A stretch of DNA of 61,441 nucleotides from Sphingomonadales bacterium BRH_c42 (lineage in GTDB: Bacteria > Pseudomonadota > Alphaproteobacteria > Sphingomonadales > Sphingomonadaceae). The stretch spans positions 1 to 61,441 of the forward strand of contig LOEX01000076.1 in NCBI GenBank assembly GCA_001516125.1, read 5' to 3'. The notes below the pieces were generated by a model. It made no database searches. It was given only the letters and a program-made list of their open reading frames with translations, and was not told the DNA's origin. The translations under genes and the position numbers were made by a program. How positions within the stretch are numbered: position 1 is the stretch's first letter; each line of letters opens with the position of its first letter. Below, piece after piece: positions 19,852 through 31,669 of this stretch.

Positions 19852-21311
19852 GACGCGATCAGCAGCGCGGCAGCCGCCTTGCCAGCCAGAACATCGAGCG
19901 CAGGCGTAAGCAGATAGCCCAGCGGTGAGACGATCAGCGTGCAGATCGCCAGCACGGCCCAATGTCCGCGTCCGCCCTTGCCGGTAACCACGCCCGCCGG
20001 TTCATCGAAGAACATCACCTTGACGAACTTGATGTAATAGAATGCGCCGATCACGCTGGCTGCGATGGCGATTGCGCCGAATGCGACAAGCCCCGCCTCG
20101 ACCGTCGCCTGGAATACCACGAACTTGGCCCAGAATCCCAGCAACGGCGGAATCCCCGCCAGGCTAAACATCAGCAGCAGCAGGCACCAGGCCATGAGCG
20201 GCCGGGTGGTCGAAAGCCCGCTGATGTCGGCAAAAGTCTCGTAGAGATTGCCCTCTGTATCGCGCAGCATCAGCAGCCCAACGAAGCTACCCAGCGACAT
20301 GGCGACATAGATGAACAGATAGACCAGCATCGCCGCCGCGCCCGCCTCGTTCGCCACGACCAGCCCCAGCAGGATGAAGCCGACATTGTTGATCGAAGAG
20401 TACGCAAGCAACCGCTTGAGGTTTTCCTGCCCGATCGCGCCCAACGCGCCGATTACGATCGATAGCAGCGCGGCAGTCATGACGATCTGGCGCCAGGCAT
20501 CGGATTGGCTGCCGAACACCTCCATCGCTACGCGCGCGGTCAACGCCACGGCGGCAACCTTGGGCGCGGTGGCGAAGAACGCGGTCACCGGCGTCGGCGC
20601 GCCTTCATAGACATCGGGCGTCCACATGTGGAACGGCGCCGCCGAAATCTTGAAGGCAAGGCCAGCAAGGACAAACACGATGCCGAACAGCTGGCCGGTC
20701 GAAAGATCGCCTGCCATTGCGGCGCCGACCCCGATGAAGGTCGTGCTGCCCGTAAATCCATAAAGCAGGCTGATACCGTAAAGCAGGATGCCACTCGCCA
20801 GAGCGCCCAGCACGAAATACTTGAGGCCTGCCTCGGCCGATTTCTGGTCGCTGCGCAGGAATGCGGCGAGCACATAGGACGACAGGCTCGACATCTCGAG
20901 CCCGATGTAGAGCGTGATAAAGTCCACTGCGGAGACCATCATGCTCATGCCGACCGCATTGAACAGTATGAGCACCGGATATTCGCCGCGATAGCCGCCC
21001 CGCTCCTCGAAATAGCGCGGTGCGATGACTAGGCAGGCTGCACTCGCCAGGAAGACCAATATCTTGGCGAAACTGCCGAAGGCGTCCATGCGGTAGAGCC
21101 CGCCAAAGGCATCGCCGCCCAGTTCATACGATGGGTTGGTCAGCAGGTCGTAACTGAAGATCGCGCCGCCGATCAGCGCCGCACAGGCCAGCGCCGTGAC
21201 GAGCCGCGCCGACCTGTCGCCGCTCCATGCCGCGAGCATGAGCAGCACCAGCCCGGCCAGCGACAGCAAAATCTCTGCCCCGGTGAAATAGAAGGAGGAA
21301 AAGTTGGCCAT
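19848..21311 (-). CDS. nuoN: NADH-quinone oxidoreductase subunit N
   Basis: 487 aa, about 14 transmembrane helices, antiporter-like proton channel of complex I. Family segments include SSYVLAAFLRSDQKSAEAGLKYFVLGALASG and AYSSINNVGF; the Lys in the former is in the expected half-channel. ATG overlaps the nuoM stop by one base, and its own stop overlaps the birA TTG. Confidence 0.95.
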   Translation of the reverse strand: MANFSSFYFTGAEILLSLAGLVLLMLAAWSGDRSARLVTALACAALIGGAIFSYDLLTNPSYELGGDAFGGLYRMDAFGSFAKILVFLASAACLVIAPRYFEERGGYRGEYPVLILFNAVGMSMMVSAVDFITLYIGLEMSSLSSYVLAAFLRSDQKSAEAGLKYFVLGALASGILLYGISLLYGFTGSTTFIGVGAAMAGDLSTGQLFGIVFVLAGLAFKISAAPFHMWTPDVYEGAPTPVTAFFATAPKVAAVALTARVAMEVFGSQSDAWRQIVMTAALLSIVIGALGAIGQENLKRLLAYSSINNVGFILLGLVVANEAGAAAMLVYLFIYVAMSLGSFVGLLMLRDTEGNLYETFADISGLSTTRPLMAWCLLLLMFSLAGIPPLLGFWAKFVVFQATVEAGLVAFGAIAIAASVIGAFYYIKFVKVMFFDEPAGVVTGKGGRGHWAVLAICTLIVSPLGYLLTPALDVLAGKAAAALLIAS

Positions 21312-22858
21312 CAGTGCGATTCCCCTTCGCCATGCGACGCGGCGAGCTGATTGGCCGCAGCGGTGCGCGGCTCTCCTACCTCGAGCAGGCTGTCACCCAT
21401 CGGTGCGGCGCGGGCCAGGCGCGCATCAAGCGCGGCAATGTCGGCGCGCATCGGTGCCATGAAGCTTTCCGGATAAACGCCCATCCACAGCACTGCCGCC
21501 GCAATCGGTCCCAGCATCAGCCATTCGCGCAGGGACAGGTCCGGCATGGCGGCGGCATCGGCGTTTTTCTGGACGCCAAAGGCAACGCGGCGATAGAGAT
21601 AGAGCATATAGGCTGCACCCAGGATAATCCCCGTGGCGCAGAGCAGCGTTACCAGCGTCGAAACCTGATACGCGCCCACCAGCGAGAGGAACTCGCCGAC
21701 AAAGCCGCTCGTTCCCGGCAGCCCGACGCTGGCCATGGTGAAGAGCATGAACAGCAGCGCATATTGCGGCATGTTGATCGACAGCCCGCCATAGCGATCG
21801 ATCTCGCGCGTATGCAGCCGGTCATAGATCACGCCCACGCACAGGAACAGAGCGGCCGATACCAGCCCGTGGCTGAGCATCACCACCATCGCCCCTTCGA
21901 GCCCCTGCACGTTGAACGCGAAAAGGCCGACCGTGACGATGCCCATGTGCGCGACCGAGGAATAGGCGATCAGTTTCTTCATGTCGTGCTGAACCAGCGC
22001 GACCAGCGAGGTATAGACCACCGCCACCATCGACAGCGCGAAGATCAGCCAGGCGAACTGCGCGCTGGCTTCGGGGAACATCGGCAGGCTGAAGCGGATG
22101 AAGCCGTATCCGCCCATCTTGAGCAGTACGCCCGCCAGGATCACCGACCCGGCGGTGGGTGCCTGCACATGCGCATCGGGCAGCCAGGTGTGTACCGGCC
22201 ACATCGGCATCTTCACCGCAAAGCTGGCAAAGAATGCCAGCCACAGCCAGCTTTGCGCGCCGGCCGGGAAATCGTGCTGCATCAGCGTGGGAATATCGGT
22301 CGTGCCAGCCTCGGCCACCATCCAGAACATCGCGATCAGCATCAGCACCGAACCGAGCAGCGTGTAGAGGAAGAACTTGTAACTCGCATAAATGCGGTCC
22401 GCCCCGCCCCACACGCCGATGATGAGGTACATCGGGATCAGGCCTGCCTCGAAGAAGATGTAGAACAGGAACAGGTCCTGCGCCGCGAACACGCCGATCA
22501 TCAGCGCTTCCATGATGAGGAAGGCTGCCATGTATTCGCCGACACGCCGGGTGATCGATTGCCAGCTGGCCAGAATGCAGATCGGCATCAGAAACACCGT
22601 CAGCATGATCAGCATCAGCGCGATGCCATCGATCCCCAGCGCATAGCTGAACCCGGCGAACAGATCGGCCTGTTCGGTGAACTGCCACTGCGCTCCGCCG
22701 ATGTCGTAACCCGCCCACAGCATAATGCCGAGCGCCAGATCGGCGAGCGTCGCGGCCAGCGCAATCCAGCGCGCCTGCCGGGCATCGGCGAGGAAGCAGG
22801 CGAATCCGGCTGCGAACGGGATCAACAGCATGATCGAAAGCATGGGGAACCCGCCCAT
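21311..22858 (-). CDS. nuoM: NADH-quinone oxidoreductase subunit M
   Basis: 515 aa, antiporter-like membrane subunit of complex [29 protein letters not shown]-type residues appear here as [19 protein letters not shown], and AYSSVAHMG marks the second half channel. ATG 22858 (MGGFPMLS) overlaps the nuoL stop by one base; a second ATG five codons on is a possible alternative. Confidence 0.95.
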   Translation of the reverse strand: MGGFPMLSIMLLIPFAAGFACFLADARQARWIALAATLADLALGIMLWAGYDIGGAQWQFTEQADLFAGFSYALGIDGIALMLIMLTVFLMPICILASWQSITRRVGEYMAAFLIMEALMIGVFAAQDLFLFYIFFEAGLIPMYLIIGVWGGADRIYASYKFFLYTLLGSVLMLIAMFWMVAEAGTTDIPTLMQHDFPAGAQSWLWLAFFASFAVKMPMWPVHTWLPDAHVQAPTAGSVILAGVLLKMGGYGFIRFSLPMFPEASAQFAWLIFALSMVAVVYTSLVALVQHDMKKLIAYSSVAHMGIVTVGLFAFNVQGLEGAMVVMLSHGLVSAALFLCVGVIYDRLHTREIDRYGGLSINMPQYALLFMLFTMASVGLPGTSGFVGEFLSLVGAYQVSTLVTLLCATGIILGAAYMLYLYRRVAFGVQKNADAAAMPDLSLREWLMLGPIAAAVLWMGVYPESFMAPMRADIAALDARLARAAPMGDSLLEVGEPRTAAANQLAASHGEGESH

Positions 22859-24849
22859 CAGAAAAGCACCCAGGTGATTGCCGCGACCAGCCCGATGAGC
22901 ATGATCAGCGCGTAGCTGTAGAGATAGCCGGTTTGCACCTTCTTCGCCGCGACCGCACCGCGCGCCACGACCCAGGCGGCTCCGTCGGGGCCGAAGCGGT
23001 CGATCAGCCCGATGTCACCGCGCTGCCAGAACAAACGGCCGATCGCAAAGGCCGGCTTGACGAACAGCAGGTTGTAAAGCTCGTCAAAGTACCATTTGTT
23101 GAACACGAAGCGGTGCACCAGCGTGAACTGCGCCACGAACTTGCCGGGAAGCGAGGTGTCGCGGAGATAGGCGAGCCACGCGCCGAACAGGCCCAGCACC
23201 ATCACGATACTGGCCGCCAGCTTCACCGGCAGGGGTACGCCGTGCATCGCGTGCAGCAATGCCTCGTTGTAATAGATCGAGCCGCCCCAGAACGCCTCGC
23301 TGTCAAGGAAGGCGTGGCTGAAAATCCAGCCCGCGAATATCGCGCCCAGAGCCAACCCACCCAAAGGCACCAGCATCGATCCCGGGCTTTCATGCGGGTG
23401 ATAGCCGCCGGTAGTATCCTCGCCCGCCTGCTGCGGCGTCTTGTGGACCGAATGCTGGATATGCTCGCTTTCGATCCAGCGCGGCTTGCCCCAGAAAGTC
23501 AGGAACATCAGCCGCCAGCTGTAAAAGCTGGTCAACAGAGCGGAAATTGTGCCCAGCCAGAAGGCGAACGTGCCCAGCTCCGTCCCGCGTGCGAACGCAA
23601 CCTCGATAATGGCATCCTTCGAATGGAAGCCCGCAAAACCGGCGTGGAGCCAATAAATCCCCACACCCGTGATCGCCAGCGTGCCCGCCATCATCGCCCA
23701 GAAGGTGAGCGGGATATGCTTCCTCAGGCCGCCGTAAAAACGCATGTCCTGCTCGTGGTGCATGGCGTGAATCACGCTGCCCGCCCCCAGGAACAGCAGA
23801 GCCTTGAAGAAGGCATGCGTGAACAGGTGGAACATCGCCGCGCCATAGGCGCCCACGCCCGCAGCAAAGAACATGTAGCCCAGCTGCGAACAGGTCGAAT
23901 AGGCGATCACCCGCTTGATGTCCCACTGCGTGGTGCCGATGGTGGCCGCGAAGAAACAGGTCGCCGCGCCGACGAAGGTGACCATGGCCAACGCCACCGG
24001 CGCGGTTTCGAACATCGGCGACAGGCGGCAGACCATGAACACGCCCGCGGTCACCATGGTCGCGGCATGGATCAGCGCGGAAACCGGCGTCGGGCCTTCC
24101 ATCGCGTCGGGCAGCCAGGTGTGAAGGCCAAGCTGCGCCGACTTGCCCATCGCCCCGATGAACAGCAGGATGCACAGGAGGTCCATCGTGGGCACACGGT
24201 ATCCGAGGAAGCCGATTGTCGCGCCGCTCATTCCGGGAGCCGCCGCCAGAATGTCAGGGATCGAAGTGGTCTGGAACACCAGATAAGTGCCGAAAATTCC
24301 CAGCATGAAGCCGAGATCGCCCACGCGGTTGACTACGAAGGCCTTGATCGCGGCGGCATTGGCACTCGGTTTCCTGAACCAGAAACCGATGAGCAGGTAG
24401 CTGGCGAGGCCCACGCCTTCCCAGCCGAAGAACATCTGCACCAGATTGTCTGCGGTCACCAGCATCAGCATGGCGAAGGTGAACAGGCTGAGATAGGCGA
24501 AGAAACGCGGCTGATCCGGGTCCTCCTCCATATAGCCCCAGCTGTAGAGGTGGACGAGCGCGGACACGGTGGTGACAACCACCAGCATCACCGCCGTCAA
24601 CGCATCGACGCTCAGCGCCCAGTCGAACGTCAGTGAGCCTGATTGCACCCACTTGAGCACCGGGACGACCTCAGGCTGCGCGGTGCCTGCAACGAAGCCG
24701 AGGAAAATCGGCCAGCTGAGCGCGCAGGATATGAACAGCGCGCCGGTGGTCAGCGACTTGGCGATGGTATTACCGAGCGCGCGGTTGCCCAGCCCCCCGA
24801 CTATGGCCGCAAGCAAGGGCAGGAACACGATGAGGATGATGGAGTTCAC
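22858..24849 (-). CDS. nuoL: NADH-quinone oxidoreductase subunit L
   Basis: 663 aa, the largest antiporter-like subunit, with the long lateral helix at the C-terminus. [22 protein letters not shown] and [11 protein letters not shown] are the diagnostic channel segments. The start is GTG 24849, chosen because GGAGGA stands 6 nt upstream. The GTG overlaps the stop of a 36-aa repeat-derived ORF that separates it from nuoK. Confidence 0.95.
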   Translation of the reverse strand: MNSIILIVFLPLLAAIVGGLGNRALGNTIAKSLTTGALFISCALSWPIFLGFVAGTAQPEVVPVLKWVQSGSLTFDWALSVDALTAVMLVVVTTVSALVHLYSWGYMEEDPDQPRFFAYLSLFTFAMLMLVTADNLVQMFFGWEGVGLASYLLIGFWFRKPSANAAAIKAFVVNRVGDLGFMLGIFGTYLVFQTTSIPDILAAAPGMSGATIGFLGYRVPTMDLLCILLFIGAMGKSAQLGLHTWLPDAMEGPTPVSALIHAATMVTAGVFMVCRLSPMFETAPVALAMVTFVGAATCFFAATIGTTQWDIKRVIAYSTCSQLGYMFFAAGVGAYGAAMFHLFTHAFFKALLFLGAGSVIHAMHHEQDMRFYGGLRKHIPLTFWAMMAGTLAITGVGIYWLHAGFAGFHSKDAIIEVAFARGTELGTFAFWLGTISALLTSFYSWRLMFLTFWGKPRWIESEHIQHSVHKTPQQAGEDTTGGYHPHESPGSMLVPLGGLALGAIFAGWIFSHAFLDSEAFWGGSIYYNEALLHAMHGVPLPVKLAASIVMVLGLFGAWLAYLRDTSLPGKFVAQFTLVHRFVFNKWYFDELYNLLFVKPAFAIGRLFWQRGDIGLIDRFGPDGAAWVVARGAVAAKKVQTGYLYSYALIMLIGLVAAITWVLF

Positions 24850-24956
24850 TTGATCCTCCAAAACCGCTCGTGCTGAGCCTGTCGAAGTACGATTGGTTCG
24901 CGCATTGCCTTCGACATGCTCAGGCTGAGCGGATGCTGGATGCTGAACATGTTCAC
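24846..24956 (-). repeat. Palindromic repeat forming a 36-aa mini-ORF between nuoK and nuoL
   Basis: Core at 24866-24938 with arms CTGAGCCTGTCGAAG and CTTCGACATGCTCAGGCTGAG. On the minus strand a frame opens at GTG 24956, overlapping the nuoK stop as GTGA. It runs open through the repeat ([12 protein letters not shown]) and stops at 24846-24848, overlapping the nuoL GTG as GTGA. GTGAAC occurs at both ends, consistent with duplication of an original nuoK/nuoL overlap. Confidence 0.85.
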
Positions 24957-25273
24957 CCCTTCATCCGGTTGACATCGTCGACTGCGATCGTGCCGCGATT
25001 GCGGAAATAGATCACCAGGATTGCCAGCCCGATGGCGGCCTCCGCAGCGGCAACCGTCAGCACCAGCATGGCGAAAACCTGCCCCGTCAGGTCGCCCAGA
25101 AAGGCGCTGAAAGCGACCAGGTTGATGTTCACCGCGAGCAGGATCAACTCGATCGCCATCAGGATCACGATCACGTTCTTGCGGTTGAGGAATATGCCCA
25201 GCACGCCCAGCACGAACAGCGCCGCGCCGACCACGATATAGTGCTCGATCCCGATCCCCGAGAAACTGGTCAC
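24953..25273 (-). CDS. nuoK: NADH-quinone oxidoreductase subunit K
   Basis: 106 aa, three transmembrane helices. The family block [22 protein letters not shown] carries the conserved membrane glutamate. The start is GTG 25273, overlapping the nuoJ stop (GTGA). The stop is followed at once by the repeat-derived linker to nuoL. Confidence 0.95.
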   Translation of the reverse strand: MTSFSGIGIEHYIVVGAALFVLGVLGIFLNRKNVIVILMAIELILLAVNINLVAFSAFLGDLTGQVFAMLVLTVAAAEAAIGLAILVIYFRNRGTIAVDDVNRMKG

Positions 25274-25914
25274 AGCGCGACCCCCTCACCCACTTTGGGC
25301 TGTTTCATCACCGTTGCATCGCCGGGACGGCGACGGTTCTGCCTGCCGATGTCCTGCTGGCTGCGTTGTGCGTCGGGACGGCGCCGGTGGGTCAGCACGA
25401 TCGCGCCGATCATCGCCACCAGCAGGATCAGGCCCGCAGCTTCGAACAGGAACAGGTAACGCTCGTAGAACAGCGCACCGAAAGCCTCGATATTGCTCAT
25501 GCTGGCGCCGCCAGCGTCAATCGCGCCTGCCGCCTGCGCAGCCGCCGCTGCACTATCGGGCACAAGCCCGCCGGCATTGTACGCGACCAGCCCCACGAAC
25601 AGTTCGACGAACAGGATCAGCGCAACCAGCAGGCCCAGCGGGAAATTGCGGACAAATCCGGCGCGAAGCTCGGCAAAATCGATGTCGAGCATCATCACCA
25701 CGAACAGGAACAGCACCGCGACCGCGCCGACATAGACGATCACCAGCAGCATCGCGATGAATTCCGCGCCCAGCAGCACCATCAGCCCCGCAGCGTTGAA
25801 GAACGCGAGGATCAGCCACAGCACCGAATGCACCGGATTGCGCGCCATGATGACCATCACCGCGCTGGCGATGACCATGAAGGCGAACAGATAGAACGAG
25901 AGGAGCTGGATCAC
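25270..25914 (-). CDS. nuoJ: NADH-quinone oxidoreductase subunit J
   Basis: 214 aa, five-helix subunit of the complex I membrane arm; [26 protein letters not shown] is the characteristic TM3 region. I chose GTG 25914 ([12 protein letters not shown]) because GGGAGGA precedes it and it overlaps the stop of the upstream mini-ORF as GTGA; an ATG six codons upstream lies inside the repeat. The tail after the last helix ([12 protein letters not shown]) is longer than in E. coli. Confidence 0.92.
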   Translation of the reverse strand: MIQLLSFYLFAFMVIASAVMVIMARNPVHSVLWLILAFFNAAGLMVLLGAEFIAMLLVIVYVGAVAVLFLFVVMMLDIDFAELRAGFVRNFPLGLLVALILFVELFVGLVAYNAGGLVPDSAAAAAQAAGAIDAGGASMSNIEAFGALFYERYLFLFEAAGLILLVAMIGAIVLTHRRRPDAQRSQQDIGRQNRRRPGDATVMKQPKVGEGVAL

Positions 25915-26039
25915 GAAGGCATCCTCCCCCATTGGGGGCGGTGGCAGCGCGAAGCGCTGACGGTGGGGGCCCCCTCCGCCCCTGCGGGGCACCTCCCCCG
26001 GCGGGGGAGGGTCTGTTCTGTTGCTGGCTTGCCAAACAT
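25911..26039 (-). repeat. Palindromic repeat region forming a 42-aa mini-ORF between nuoI and nuoJ
   Basis: The stretch 25920-26010 holds short palindromes built from CCTCCCCC/GGGGGAGG. A frame opens at ATG 26039, 10 nt after the nuoI TAG, and ends at 25911-25913, overlapping the nuoJ GTG as GTGA. This is the only insertion in the operon that is coupled on one side only. Confidence 0.75.
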
Positions 26040-26049
26040 CGCGCGGCCC

Positions 26050-26538
26050 CTATCGATACGGCGCATCGGCTTCAAGGTTCGCGGCAATCGCCCGCTCCCA
26101 CTTGTCCCCGTTGGCCAGCAGTTTCGCCTTGTCGTAGAGCAGTTCCTCGTGCGTTTCGGTCGCGTATTCGAAGTTCGGCCCCTCGACGATGGCATCGACC
26201 GGGCAGGCTTCCTGGCAAAAACCGCAATAGATGCACTTGGTCATGTCGATGTCATAGCGCGTGGTGCGGCGGCTGCCGTCCTCACGCGGTTCGGCCTCGA
26301 TCGTGATCGCCTGCGCCGGGCACACCGCTTCGCACAGCTTGCAGGCGATGCAGCGTTCCTCGCCATTGGGATAACGGCGCAGCGCGTGCTCGCCCCGGAA
26401 ACGTGGGCTGATCGGGTTCTTCTCGAACGGGTAGTTGATCGTCACCTTGGGCTTGAAGAAATACTTCAGCGTCAGCGCATGCGCCTTGAGGAACTCCCAC
26501 AGCGTGAAGCTCTTGATGAGGTGGGCGATACTGCTCAT
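26050..26538 (-). CDS. nuoI: NADH-quinone oxidoreductase subunit I
   Basis: 162 aa, carries the two 4Fe-4S clusters N6a and N6b through [12 protein letters not shown] and [16 protein letters not shown]. The N-terminal amphipathic helix ([20 protein letters not shown]) packs against the membrane arm. ATG 26538 overlaps the nuoH stop as ATGA. It ends in TAG, unlike the overlapping stops elsewhere in the operon. Confidence 0.96.
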   Translation of the reverse strand: MSSIAHLIKSFTLWEFLKAHALTLKYFFKPKVTINYPFEKNPISPRFRGEHALRRYPNGEERCIACKLCEAVCPAQAITIEAEPREDGSRRTTRYDIDMTKCIYCGFCQEACPVDAIVEGPNFEYATETHEELLYDKAKLLANGDKWERAIAANLEADAPYR

Positions 26539-27587
26539 CCGAAATGTCCCGTCCACATCAGCCACCCGCTCACCAGCACCACGAACAGCAGGCTCAGCGG
26601 CAGGAACACTTTCCAGCCCAGACGCATCAGCTGGTCATAGCGATAGCGCGGCACGGTCGCCTTGACCCAGCTGAACACGAAGAAGAACACGAAGATCTTG
26701 CCGAACAGCCAGATCCAGCCCGGGATGTAGTATCCCGGCAGCCAGTCGACATCGAGCGGCGGCAGCCACCCGCCGAAGAACAGCACCGCGTTGAGCGTGC
26801 ACATCAGCAGCACATTGGCATATTCGCCCAGCCAGTAGAGCGCGAAGCTCATCGAGCTATATTCGGTCTGATATCCGGCGACGAGTTCGCTCTCCGCCTC
26901 GGTCAGGTCAAACGGCGCGCGCGCGGTTTCGGCCAGCGAGGATATCAGGAACATCACCCACAGCGGGAACAGCAGCGGGTTGAAGGCAAAGCCGTTGAGC
27001 AGGCCGAATACATGGCCCTGTTGCGCGGCGACGATGGCGTTGAGGTTGAAGCTGCCCGCCCACAGCACCACGCAGATGAGGATGAAGCCGATCGAGACTT
27101 CGTAAGAAATCATCTGCGCCGCTGCACGCATCGCGCTGAAAAATGGGTATTTTGAGTTCGACGCCCAGCCCGCGATCACCACCCCGTAAACGCCGAGCGA
27201 GGAAATCGCGAGGACATAGAGCAGCCCGACATTGATATCCGCCAGCACAGCCTCCGGCCCGAAGGGGATGACGGCCCAGGCCATCAGCGCCACGGTGAAG
27301 GTGATGATCGGCGCGATCAGGAACAGGCCCTTGTTCGCAGCGGAGGGCACGATGGTTTCCTGCAGGAACACCTTCAATCCGTCGGCAAAGCTTTGCAGCA
27401 GGCCCCACGGGCCGACCACATTGGGCCCGCGCCGCAGCGCCATCGCCGCCCATACCTTGCGGTCGACATAGATTATCATCGCAACGGCCAGCATCAGCGG
27501 CAGCGCGATCAGCAGGATGCCCGAGACCGTGGCAGTGAACCACGCCCATTCGTAGGGCATGCCAAGCGATTGGAAGAAGGAGGTCAT
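26535..27587 (-). CDS. nuoH: NADH-quinone oxidoreductase subunit H
   Basis: 350 aa, eight-helix subunit that forms the quinone chamber with NuoB and Nuo[22 protein letters not shown]-type residues appear as [15 protein letters not shown], and the acidic loop [24 protein letters not shown] is intact. ATG 27587 overlaps the stop of a small 88-aa membrane-protein gene as ATGA. Confidence 0.96.
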   Translation of the reverse strand: MTSFFQSLGMPYEWAWFTATVSGILLIALPLMLAVAMIIYVDRKVWAAMALRRGPNVVGPWGLLQSFADGLKVFLQETIVPSAANKGLFLIAPIITFTVALMAWAVIPFGPEAVLADINVGLLYVLAISSLGVYGVVIAGWASNSKYPFFSAMRAAAQMISYEVSIGFILICVVLWAGSFNLNAIVAAQQGHVFGLLNGFAFNPLLFPLWVMFLISSLAETARAPFDLTEAESELVAGYQTEYSSMSFALYWLGEYANVLLMCTLNAVLFFGGWLPPLDVDWLPGYYIPGWIWLFGKIFVFFFVFSWVKATVPRYRYDQLMRLGWKVFLPLSLLFVVLVSGWLMWTGHFG

Positions 27588-27850
27588 TCCGCCTTGCTCC
27601 CAATCTTGTCGTAGATGGCAATTAAGACATGGATCATCACCCCGGAACCAAGCAAATAAGCAGCTTCTACCACACCCCAATAAAGGGCCGTGGAGCGCGC
27701 GAGCATGATGAACGGGCCGCCGTCCTCTGCGTATAACATAGACGCTGTAGCGGTTGCGTAGTCGTTATAAAAACGCCAAATGCCAACGATCACTGCAATA
27801 GCGTAAAACACGAACGGTGCGCGCCGAACGAACTGCGGGAGCGATTTCAT
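27584..27850 (-). CDS. Small membrane protein inserted between nuoG and nuoH
   Basis: 88 aa with two hydrophobic segments ([19 protein letters not shown] and [25 protein letters not shown]). No family recognised. Base composition is visibly richer in A+T than the nuo genes around it, which suggests later acquisition. ATG 27850 overlaps the nuoG stop (ATGA) and its stop overlaps the nuoH ATG (ATGA). GGCGGAATGA is present at both ends, as if the original nuoG/nuoH overlap had been duplicated by the insertion. Association with complex I is only inferred from position. Confidence 0.75.
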   Translation of the reverse strand: MKSLPQFVRRAPFVFYAIAVIVGIWRFYNDYATATASMLYAEDGGPFIMLARSTALYWGVVEAAYLLGSGVMIHVLIAIYDKIGSKAE

Positions 27851-29844
27851 TCCGCCGCCTCCCGAATATCATCGCCGTGGAGCAATTCGGCGCTGCATTG
27901 CTGCATCACCGCGCTCGCCCGCGCGATCGGGTTGGTGAGGTAGAAGTCCTTTATCGGATAGCTCTCGATCATGCCCTCTGCCTTGGCCTTGGCGTCCGGC
28001 TTGGGCAGCGCGCCGTAATTGGCGAGACCTTCCACGCCCAGCGCGGGCACCTCTGCGATCATCGCCGCCTGCAACTGCGCAAAGCTGTCAAACCCGACGG
28101 ACACACCCAGGCTATCCGCCAGCGCGCGCAGGATCGTCCAGTCCTCGCGCGCATCGCCGGGCGCGAACACGGCCTTCTCGGCATATTGCACGCGCCCTTC
28201 GGTATTGACGTAGGTGCCATCCTTCTCGGCAAACGAGGCTGCGGGCAGCACGATATCCGCTGCATGCGCGCCCTTGTCGCCGTGGTGGCCGATATAGACC
28301 TTGAGCGCGTCGGCAAACGGCTCAAAATTCATCTCGTCCGCGCCCAGCATCAGCAGCACCTTGGGCTTGGCAGCCACAATGTCCTTCATTCCTTGCCTTT
28401 GCGCGAAGCCGAGCATCAGCCCGCCCATCCGCGCGGCAGAGAAATGCAGCACGTTGAAATCCGCGCCCCATTCGCTTGCCAGCGCCAGCGCCCGGGCATG
28501 TGCGCGCTTGAGAGCCGCGCCGCCCACGATGATCGCGGGGCGCTGAGCCGCCTTGAATGCTTCGGTCACTTCCTTGGGCAGCTTGTTCAGCACCGCGAGA
28601 TCACGCCCGAGGAAAGTCGCGGGATAGGTGGTTTCCCATTCGGGCCCGATCAGGAACACCTTCGCGCCGCGCTTCGCCGCCTTGCGCAGGCGAGTGTTGA
28701 TCAGCGGCGCTTCCCAGCGAACGTGGCTGCCCACGATCAGGATCGCGTCGGCATTCTCGATCCCGGCAAGCGTCGAATTGAAGTTCACAGCCGCAAGATT
28801 GCCGACGTCATAGTCCATGCCGGTCTGGCGGCCTTCGAGCAGCGTCGATCCGCAGGCCCCCAGCAGCGCCTTGGCCGCGAACATCGTCTCGCAATCGACC
28901 ATGTCGCCCGCGACTGCCGCTATTGCAGACTTGCCCTTGCCTTTCAGCTGTTTGGCGATGGCTTTGAAGGCTTCATCCCAAGTCGATTCGGCCAGCCCAC
29001 CGCGCTTCCTCATGAACACCTTGTCGAGCCGCCGCTTGCCTAGGCCATCGACCATGTAGCGGCCCTTGTCGCTAAGCCACTCCTCGTTGACGTCATCGTT
29101 GACGCGGGGCAGCGCGCGCATCACCGCGCGGCCGCGGCTGTCGAGCCGGATATTGGCGCCCACCGCGTCGGACACGTCGATGCTCAGTGTCTTCTTGAGC
29201 TCCCACGGGCGCGCCTCGAACGCATAAGGGCGGCTGGTGAGCGCGCCGACCGGGCACAGATCGATCACGTTGGCGCTCAGTTCATGCGCCGCCGCACGTT
29301 CGAGATAGGTGGTGATCTGCATATCCTCGCCGCGATACAGCGCGCCGATTTCGTCCACGCCCGCCACTTCCTCGCTGAAGCGGACGCAGCGGGTGCAATG
29401 GATGCAGCGGGTCATCACCGTCTTGATGAGAGGCCCCATGTATTTCTCGGTCACCGCACGCTTGTTCTCGTCATAGCGCGACCCGCCCCGGCCATAGGCC
29501 ACCGCTTGATCCTGCAAATCGCACTCGCCGCCTTGATCGCAGATCGGGCAATCGAGCGGGTGGTTGATGAGCAGGAACTCCATCACCCCCTCGCGCGCGG
29601 CCTTGACCATTGGCGTGTCGGTGCGGATTTCCTGGCCCTCGGCAACGGGCAGCGCGCAGCTTGCCTGCGGCTTGGGCGGCCCGGGCTTCACCTCGACCAG
29701 GCACATGCGGCAATTGCCCGCGATGCTCAGCCGCTCGTGATAGCAGAAACGCGGGATTTCCTTGCCCGCAAGCTCGCACGCCTGCAGCACGGTGGCGCCC
29801 TGCGGGACTTCGATTTCCTGTCCGTCGACGGTGACCTTAGGCAT
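27847..29844 (-). CDS. nuoG: NADH-quinone oxidoreductase subunit G
   Basis: 665 aa, peripheral arm subunit with the N-terminal ferredoxin domain (CYHERLSIAGNCRMCLVEV), the HxxxC-type and 4Fe-4S motifs (CPICDQGGECDLQD, CIHCTRCVRFSEE) and a molybdopterin-oxidoreductase-like C-terminal half without cofactor function. The C-terminus DDIREAAE resembles the NuoF end. ATG 29844 overlaps the stop of the preceding repeat-derived ORF (TAATG). Confidence 0.95.
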   Translation of the reverse strand: MPKVTVDGQEIEVPQGATVLQACELAGKEIPRFCYHERLSIAGNCRMCLVEVKPGPPKPQASCALPVAEGQEIRTDTPMVKAAREGVMEFLLINHPLDCPICDQGGECDLQDQAVAYGRGGSRYDENKRAVTEKYMGPLIKTVMTRCIHCTRCVRFSEEVAGVDEIGALYRGEDMQITTYLERAAAHELSANVIDLCPVGALTSRPYAFEARPWELKKTLSIDVSDAVGANIRLDSRGRAVMRALPRVNDDVNEEWLSDKGRYMVDGLGKRRLDKVFMRKRGGLAESTWDEAFKAIAKQLKGKGKSAIAAVAGDMVDCETMFAAKALLGACGSTLLEGRQTGMDYDVGNLAAVNFNSTLAGIENADAILIVGSHVRWEAPLINTRLRKAAKRGAKVFLIGPEWETTYPATFLGRDLAVLNKLPKEVTEAFKAAQRPAIIVGGAALKRAHARALALASEWGADFNVLHFSAARMGGLMLGFAQRQGMKDIVAAKPKVLLMLGADEMNFEPFADALKVYIGHHGDKGAHAADIVLPAASFAEKDGTYVNTEGRVQYAEKAVFAPGDAREDWTILRALADSLGVSVGFDSFAQLQAAMIAEVPALGVEGLANYGALPKPDAKAKAEGMIESYPIKDFYLTNPIARASAVMQQCSAELLHGDDIREAAE

Positions 29845-30031
29845 TATTCCGCAGCCTCCCGCACAAAATCGTCATGCTGAACTTGTTTCAGCATCCATCG
29901 TGCCCCATCCGCCGAAGCCCGCGTCAAATGCGCGACGGTCAGGTTTGTGCCGCCCACCACGCATCGGCGCGACACGAGGAATGGACCCTGAAACGAGTTC
30001 AGGGTGACGGTGGGGCAGATGTCAGCCAACT

Positions 30032-30035
<4 letters not shown>
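29844..30035 (-). repeat. Palindromic repeat forming a 63-aa mini-ORF between nuoF and nuoG
   Basis: Core at 29870-30009, same family as 34833-34926 (CGTCATGCTGAACTTGTTTC...GAGTTCAGGGTGACG). The frame opens at ATG 30035, overlapping the nuoF stop (ATGA). It passes through the repeat ([16 protein letters not shown]) and ends in VREAAE, then TAATG with nuoG. The last ~19 bases of nuoF (30032-30052) are repeated at 29844-29864 with one change inside them, so a short duplication flanks the repeat. Confidence 0.85.
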
Positions 30036-31314
<1,279 letters not shown>

Positions 31315-31315
<1 letters not shown>

Positions 31316-31353
31316 TACGCGAGCGTCCCAACGATAGCATCAGCGAGGGTCAT
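31315..31353 (-). CDS. 12-codon mini-cistron directly upstream of nuoF
   Basis: Reads [15 protein letters not shown] 31353 overlaps the stop of the 50-aa cistron (ATGA), and its TAA overlaps the nuoF ATG (TAATG). The peptide may have no role of its own; the frame probably carries ribosomes to nuoF, which otherwise has only a weak ribosome binding site. Confidence 0.45.
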
Positions 31354-31502
31354 GCGAAGCCTCCCTGCGTAACGAACCAGGCGGCAGCGATCACGATAAC
31401 AGCGATCAGGCCGAACTTGACGATGCCCTTCAGCACCTTCCACGCGACGAAGGCGATAACCAGCGCGACGATCAGTGTGATGATGATGGTGGCGATGCTC
31501 AT
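31350..31502 (-). CDS. 50-aa single-helix membrane peptide between nuoE and nuoF
   Basis: Begins MSIATIIITLIVALVIAFVA, followed by a short basic stretch (WKVLKGIVKFG) and a second hydrophobic segment (LIAVIVIAAAWFV). ATG 31502 is preceded by GGGGAG about 9 nt upstream and overlaps the stop of the upstream mini-ORF (ATGA); its own stop overlaps the 12-codon cistron (ATGA). Codon usage matches the host, so it looks like a genuine small protein. A role in complex I assembly is possible but unproven. Confidence 0.7.
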   Translation of the reverse strand: MSIATIIITLIVALVIAFVAWKVLKGIVKFGLIAVIVIAAAWFVTQGGFA

Positions 31503-31669
31503 CGGCCCGACTCCCCTTCTCCCTGGAGGGAGAAGGATACGCAGCCTTGCGCCTGCAAGGCGCTAGGCGAAGTTGGATGTGGGTGTGCTGCGGTACGAAA
31601 AAGCGGACCGCCGTACCCCCACCCCCGGCCCCTCCCCATGGGGAGGGCGGATTTGCGTGCGGTGCCCAT
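31499..31669 (-). repeat. Palindrome-rich insertion forming a 56-aa mini-ORF after nuoE
   Basis: Contains the palindromes CCTTCTCCCTGGAGGGAGAAGG (31514-31535 region) and CCCTCCCCATGGGGAGGG (31630-31648 region). The frame opens at ATG 31669, overlapping the nuoE stop by one base (TGATG). It has 56 codons without a stop and ends at 31499-31501, overlapping the ATG of the 50-aa gene (ATGA). The encoded peptide is of low complexity and probably not a folded protein. Confidence 0.75.

Noticed and set aside
21314-24636. Long plus-strand frames (533 and 567 codons) opposite nuoM and nuoL
   Set aside because: His/Arg/Gln-rich translations without domains, exactly mirroring membrane-protein codons on the other strand.
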